Positions 32,608 through 34,160 of a stretch of 34,160 bases of DNA are shown in pieces. Positions within the stretch are counted from its first letter, which is position 1. Each line of letters begins with the position of its first letter. This DNA is from Alkalibacillus haloalkaliphilus C5 (GTDB lineage Bacteria > Bacillota > Bacilli > Bacillales > Alkalibacillaceae): NCBI RefSeq assembly GCF_000269905.1, contig NZ_AKIF01000009.1, forward strand, positions 1 through 34,160, in the 5' to 3' direction. The position numbers and the translations under genes are program-made. Under the pieces are notes generated by a model. It was not told the DNA's origin. It did not search any database and worked only from the letters and a program-made list of their open reading frames with translations.

Positions 32608-33329
32608 TTAAACACTCCTAAATAAAAGATTTATAAATATGTGTGGGTATTAACGTGCTAGTTAGGTGAAGCACAACCTCAGCATAAATGAATCAGGTTG
32701 AGATATTGTTGAATGGTATAAACCTCCCTTAAAACCTCCTTTAAGCGTTGTTTACTCTGTAAAGCAAGGAATATAGTGGATCGGTTATGTTTTGGGTGTT
32801 ATATGGAGCGATAAGGAGAAAAGTAATTCATTGAAAGGCTTTACAGGTTAAATTAACCTTAAAACTCTACTTCTTGCACCTCCTAACTCGAAATCATCTA
32901 AATATTAGCACAATTAAATACTTGACGTTAATAGATAAAAAGGATGAAATGTCGAAGGGTGGTGGTCGGTTTAATTGACATACTCACAACTATTAACCTA
33001 TGACTTTTCTTGAAAGACTGAAAACTTACGACAATTAAATGATTATTTTTGTGGCATGAAAAGGAGTTCCTTACTTAGTCGCTATGGCAGTTAACCTAAA
33101 TTAAGACTTAATAAAGAGTGACAAGTATTGACCTGCTTTTTAGGTCATATGTAACTCAATTAAAAAAATCCAAAATAATTAATATAGTTAAAACGTAACG
33201 ATTTGCTAAATTTATTGAATAAAATAGACAGACTAAAAGGTTTGTAGAGCAAAATATAGTGCAAATAGTAGATGGATTGTAAAATTTTTCATATTCAGGC
33301 AAAATATCTATCTAGTACGATTTATGAAG
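32608..33329. other. AT-rich non-coding stretch between two subtilisin genes
   Basis: I find no reading frame with a good start and length on either strand. Small features seen: TGACCT and AGGTCA around 33129-33147 (hairpin, loop GCTTTTT); CAACCT/AGGTTG arms near 32675-32699; a TTGACA at 32975-32980 with TATGAC 18 bp on, pointing away from the first subtilisin; the word ACAATTAAAT twice, near 32910 and 33031. The first subtilisin's promoter must be in the minus-strand part next to 32608, but no box pair stands out. The length and AT bias suggest either regulatory DNA or decayed sequence. Confidence 0.5.
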
Positions 33330-33354
33330 AAAAAACTACCCTTATAACAGGTAG
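33330..33354 (-). terminator. Intrinsic terminator of the second subtilisin
   Basis: On the minus strand CTACC and GGTAG form a short stem with a 9-base loop, followed by TTTTTT, about 20 bp past the stop codon. Confidence 0.65.
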
Positions 33355-33375
33355 GTGGGGGAGGGTTAATCAAAA

Positions 33376-34160
33376 TTACTCTTGAATAGCATCTAACGAT
33401 TGCACAAGGCCATGGCCATACTCATAGGAAGGACCTAATTCTAATGCCGTGTTATTAAGAAGTGAACGTAATTCCTCGTTAGATAGCTCTGGTTTAGCTT
33501 GCCAAACTTGAGCTGCAACACCTGCGACGTGAGGAGCTGCCATTGATGTTCCATTAAAACGATCATACCCATCTCCAGGGACGGTACTTAGTACATCAAC
33601 ACCTGGTGCTGCAATTTCAACGGCATTTCCTGTACTTGAGAAAGAAGCACGGTTATTATTCAGATCCACCGCAGCGACTGCCATAGCTGAGTCATAGTTG
33701 GCTGGGTAACCGACTGTATCAAAGAAACCAAATCCACTACCCTCGTTACCTGCTGCTGCTACGACTAAGCTCCCTTCATCATAAGCTAGATCAGTATAAT
33801 CTTCCAAAATATTAGAGCTTTGAGAACCACCTAGCTCATATTAATAATGTCCATATCATTTTGGATTGCCCATTCAATACCTTCAGCAATGCCAGCGTAA
33901 GAACCACCACCATCGTTGTCCAATACTTTTACAGCATATACGTCGGCTTCTGGTGCAACACCAACAACGCCAAGGTCATTGTTTACTGCTGCTACCGTTC
34001 CTGCTACGTGTGTACCGTGGCCATTAGCGTCATAATATGGGTCGCCATTTTCTGAATCATCAAAAACAGAATAACCACCAGCCACGTTTAAATCTTCATG
34101 ACTACGATCAACACCTGTATCTAAGACTGCTACACTGACTCCTTCACCAGTTTGTCTCAG
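33376..34160 (-). pseudogene. Second subtilisin-family protease, N-terminus outside the window, frameshifted
   Basis: Paralogue of the protease at 31483. The visible part starts just before the catalytic Asp ([15 protein letters not shown] at the window end) and has the His motif ([14 protein letters not shown]) and Ser motif ([15 protein letters not shown]). The signal peptide and propeptide are beyond the edge. The frame breaks at 33834: after DMDIINMS comes TAG, while one extra C on the coding strand (a second G next to 33834 on the plus strand) restores [23 protein letters not shown], exactly the pattern of the intact paralogue ([20 protein letters not shown]). All three catalytic regions survive, so a sequencing error or a very recent mutation is likely. 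Confidence 0.9.

Noticed and set aside
32975-33003. TTGACA...TATGAC as a confident promoter
   Set aside because: The spacing (18 bp) is acceptable but no gene follows on that strand, and AT-rich DNA gives such matches by chance. Kept only as a note in the gap entry.
1-34160. CRISPR array, prophage, insertion sequence or defence island
   Set aside because: I saw no regularly spaced repeats, transposase, integrase, terminal inverted repeats or known defence genes anywhere in the window.

Overview
The window reads as chromosomal DNA of an endospore-forming, low-GC Bacillaceae bacterium, probably a halo- or alkali-tolerant one. Support: a spoVAF-type spore germination gene, ectoine synthase, Des/DesK/DesR, extracellular subtilisins, lipoproteins rich in Asp/Glu, Shine-Dalgarno sites of the GGAGG type and many strong intrinsic terminators. 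I see no rRNA, tRNA, CRISPR array, insertion sequence or prophage.

Layout. 1-3068 (+): the end of a methionine-branch operon, metX-metY-hom. 3138-4268 (+): the radical SAM protein YfkAB. 4415-5563 (+): an SDF-family symporter, convergent on a five-gene minus-strand operon (8621-5601): amino-acid-type ABC transporter (binding lipoprotein, permease, ATPase), a stand-alone ectC, and a small DUF5316-like membrane protein with an ATT start. 8898-13391 (-): a stress block of haem catalase, MscS channel, DJ-1/PfpI protein and manganese catalase. 13540-14886 (+): an FAD-dependent desaturase-like oxidoreductase divergent from the manganese catalase. 14921-16408 (-): spoVAF. 16535-20804: a small membrane protein, a large YhgE/Pip coiled-coil protein, and a convergent acidic lipoprotein. 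20912-24115 (+): a TetR-regulated ABC exporter with two operator dyads in its promoter. 24362-25705: a CBS-pair protein with a Gln/Asn repeat tail, convergent with a His-rich YtkA-like lipoprotein. 25932-31445 (+): des, with probable DesR sites in its promoter, then desK-desR continuing into a DmpA-type peptidase, a 42-residue small protein and an amidase. 31483-34160 (-): two tandem subtilisins separated by about 770 bp of AT-rich non-coding DNA.

Three genes (metX, the haem catalase, the second subtilisin) are broken by a single missing base. In all three the missing base is a G in a G run of the plus strand, which looks more like a sequencing artefact than three independent gene deaths.

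The best candidates for undescribed biology are the orphan ectC tied to an amino-acid ABC importer and DUF5316, and the extension of the DesKR membrane-fluidity operon into a peptidase, a small membrane peptide and an amidase. The doubled TetR operator and the palindrome in front of the acidic lipoprotein are good regulatory leads. I found no recognisable defence system.
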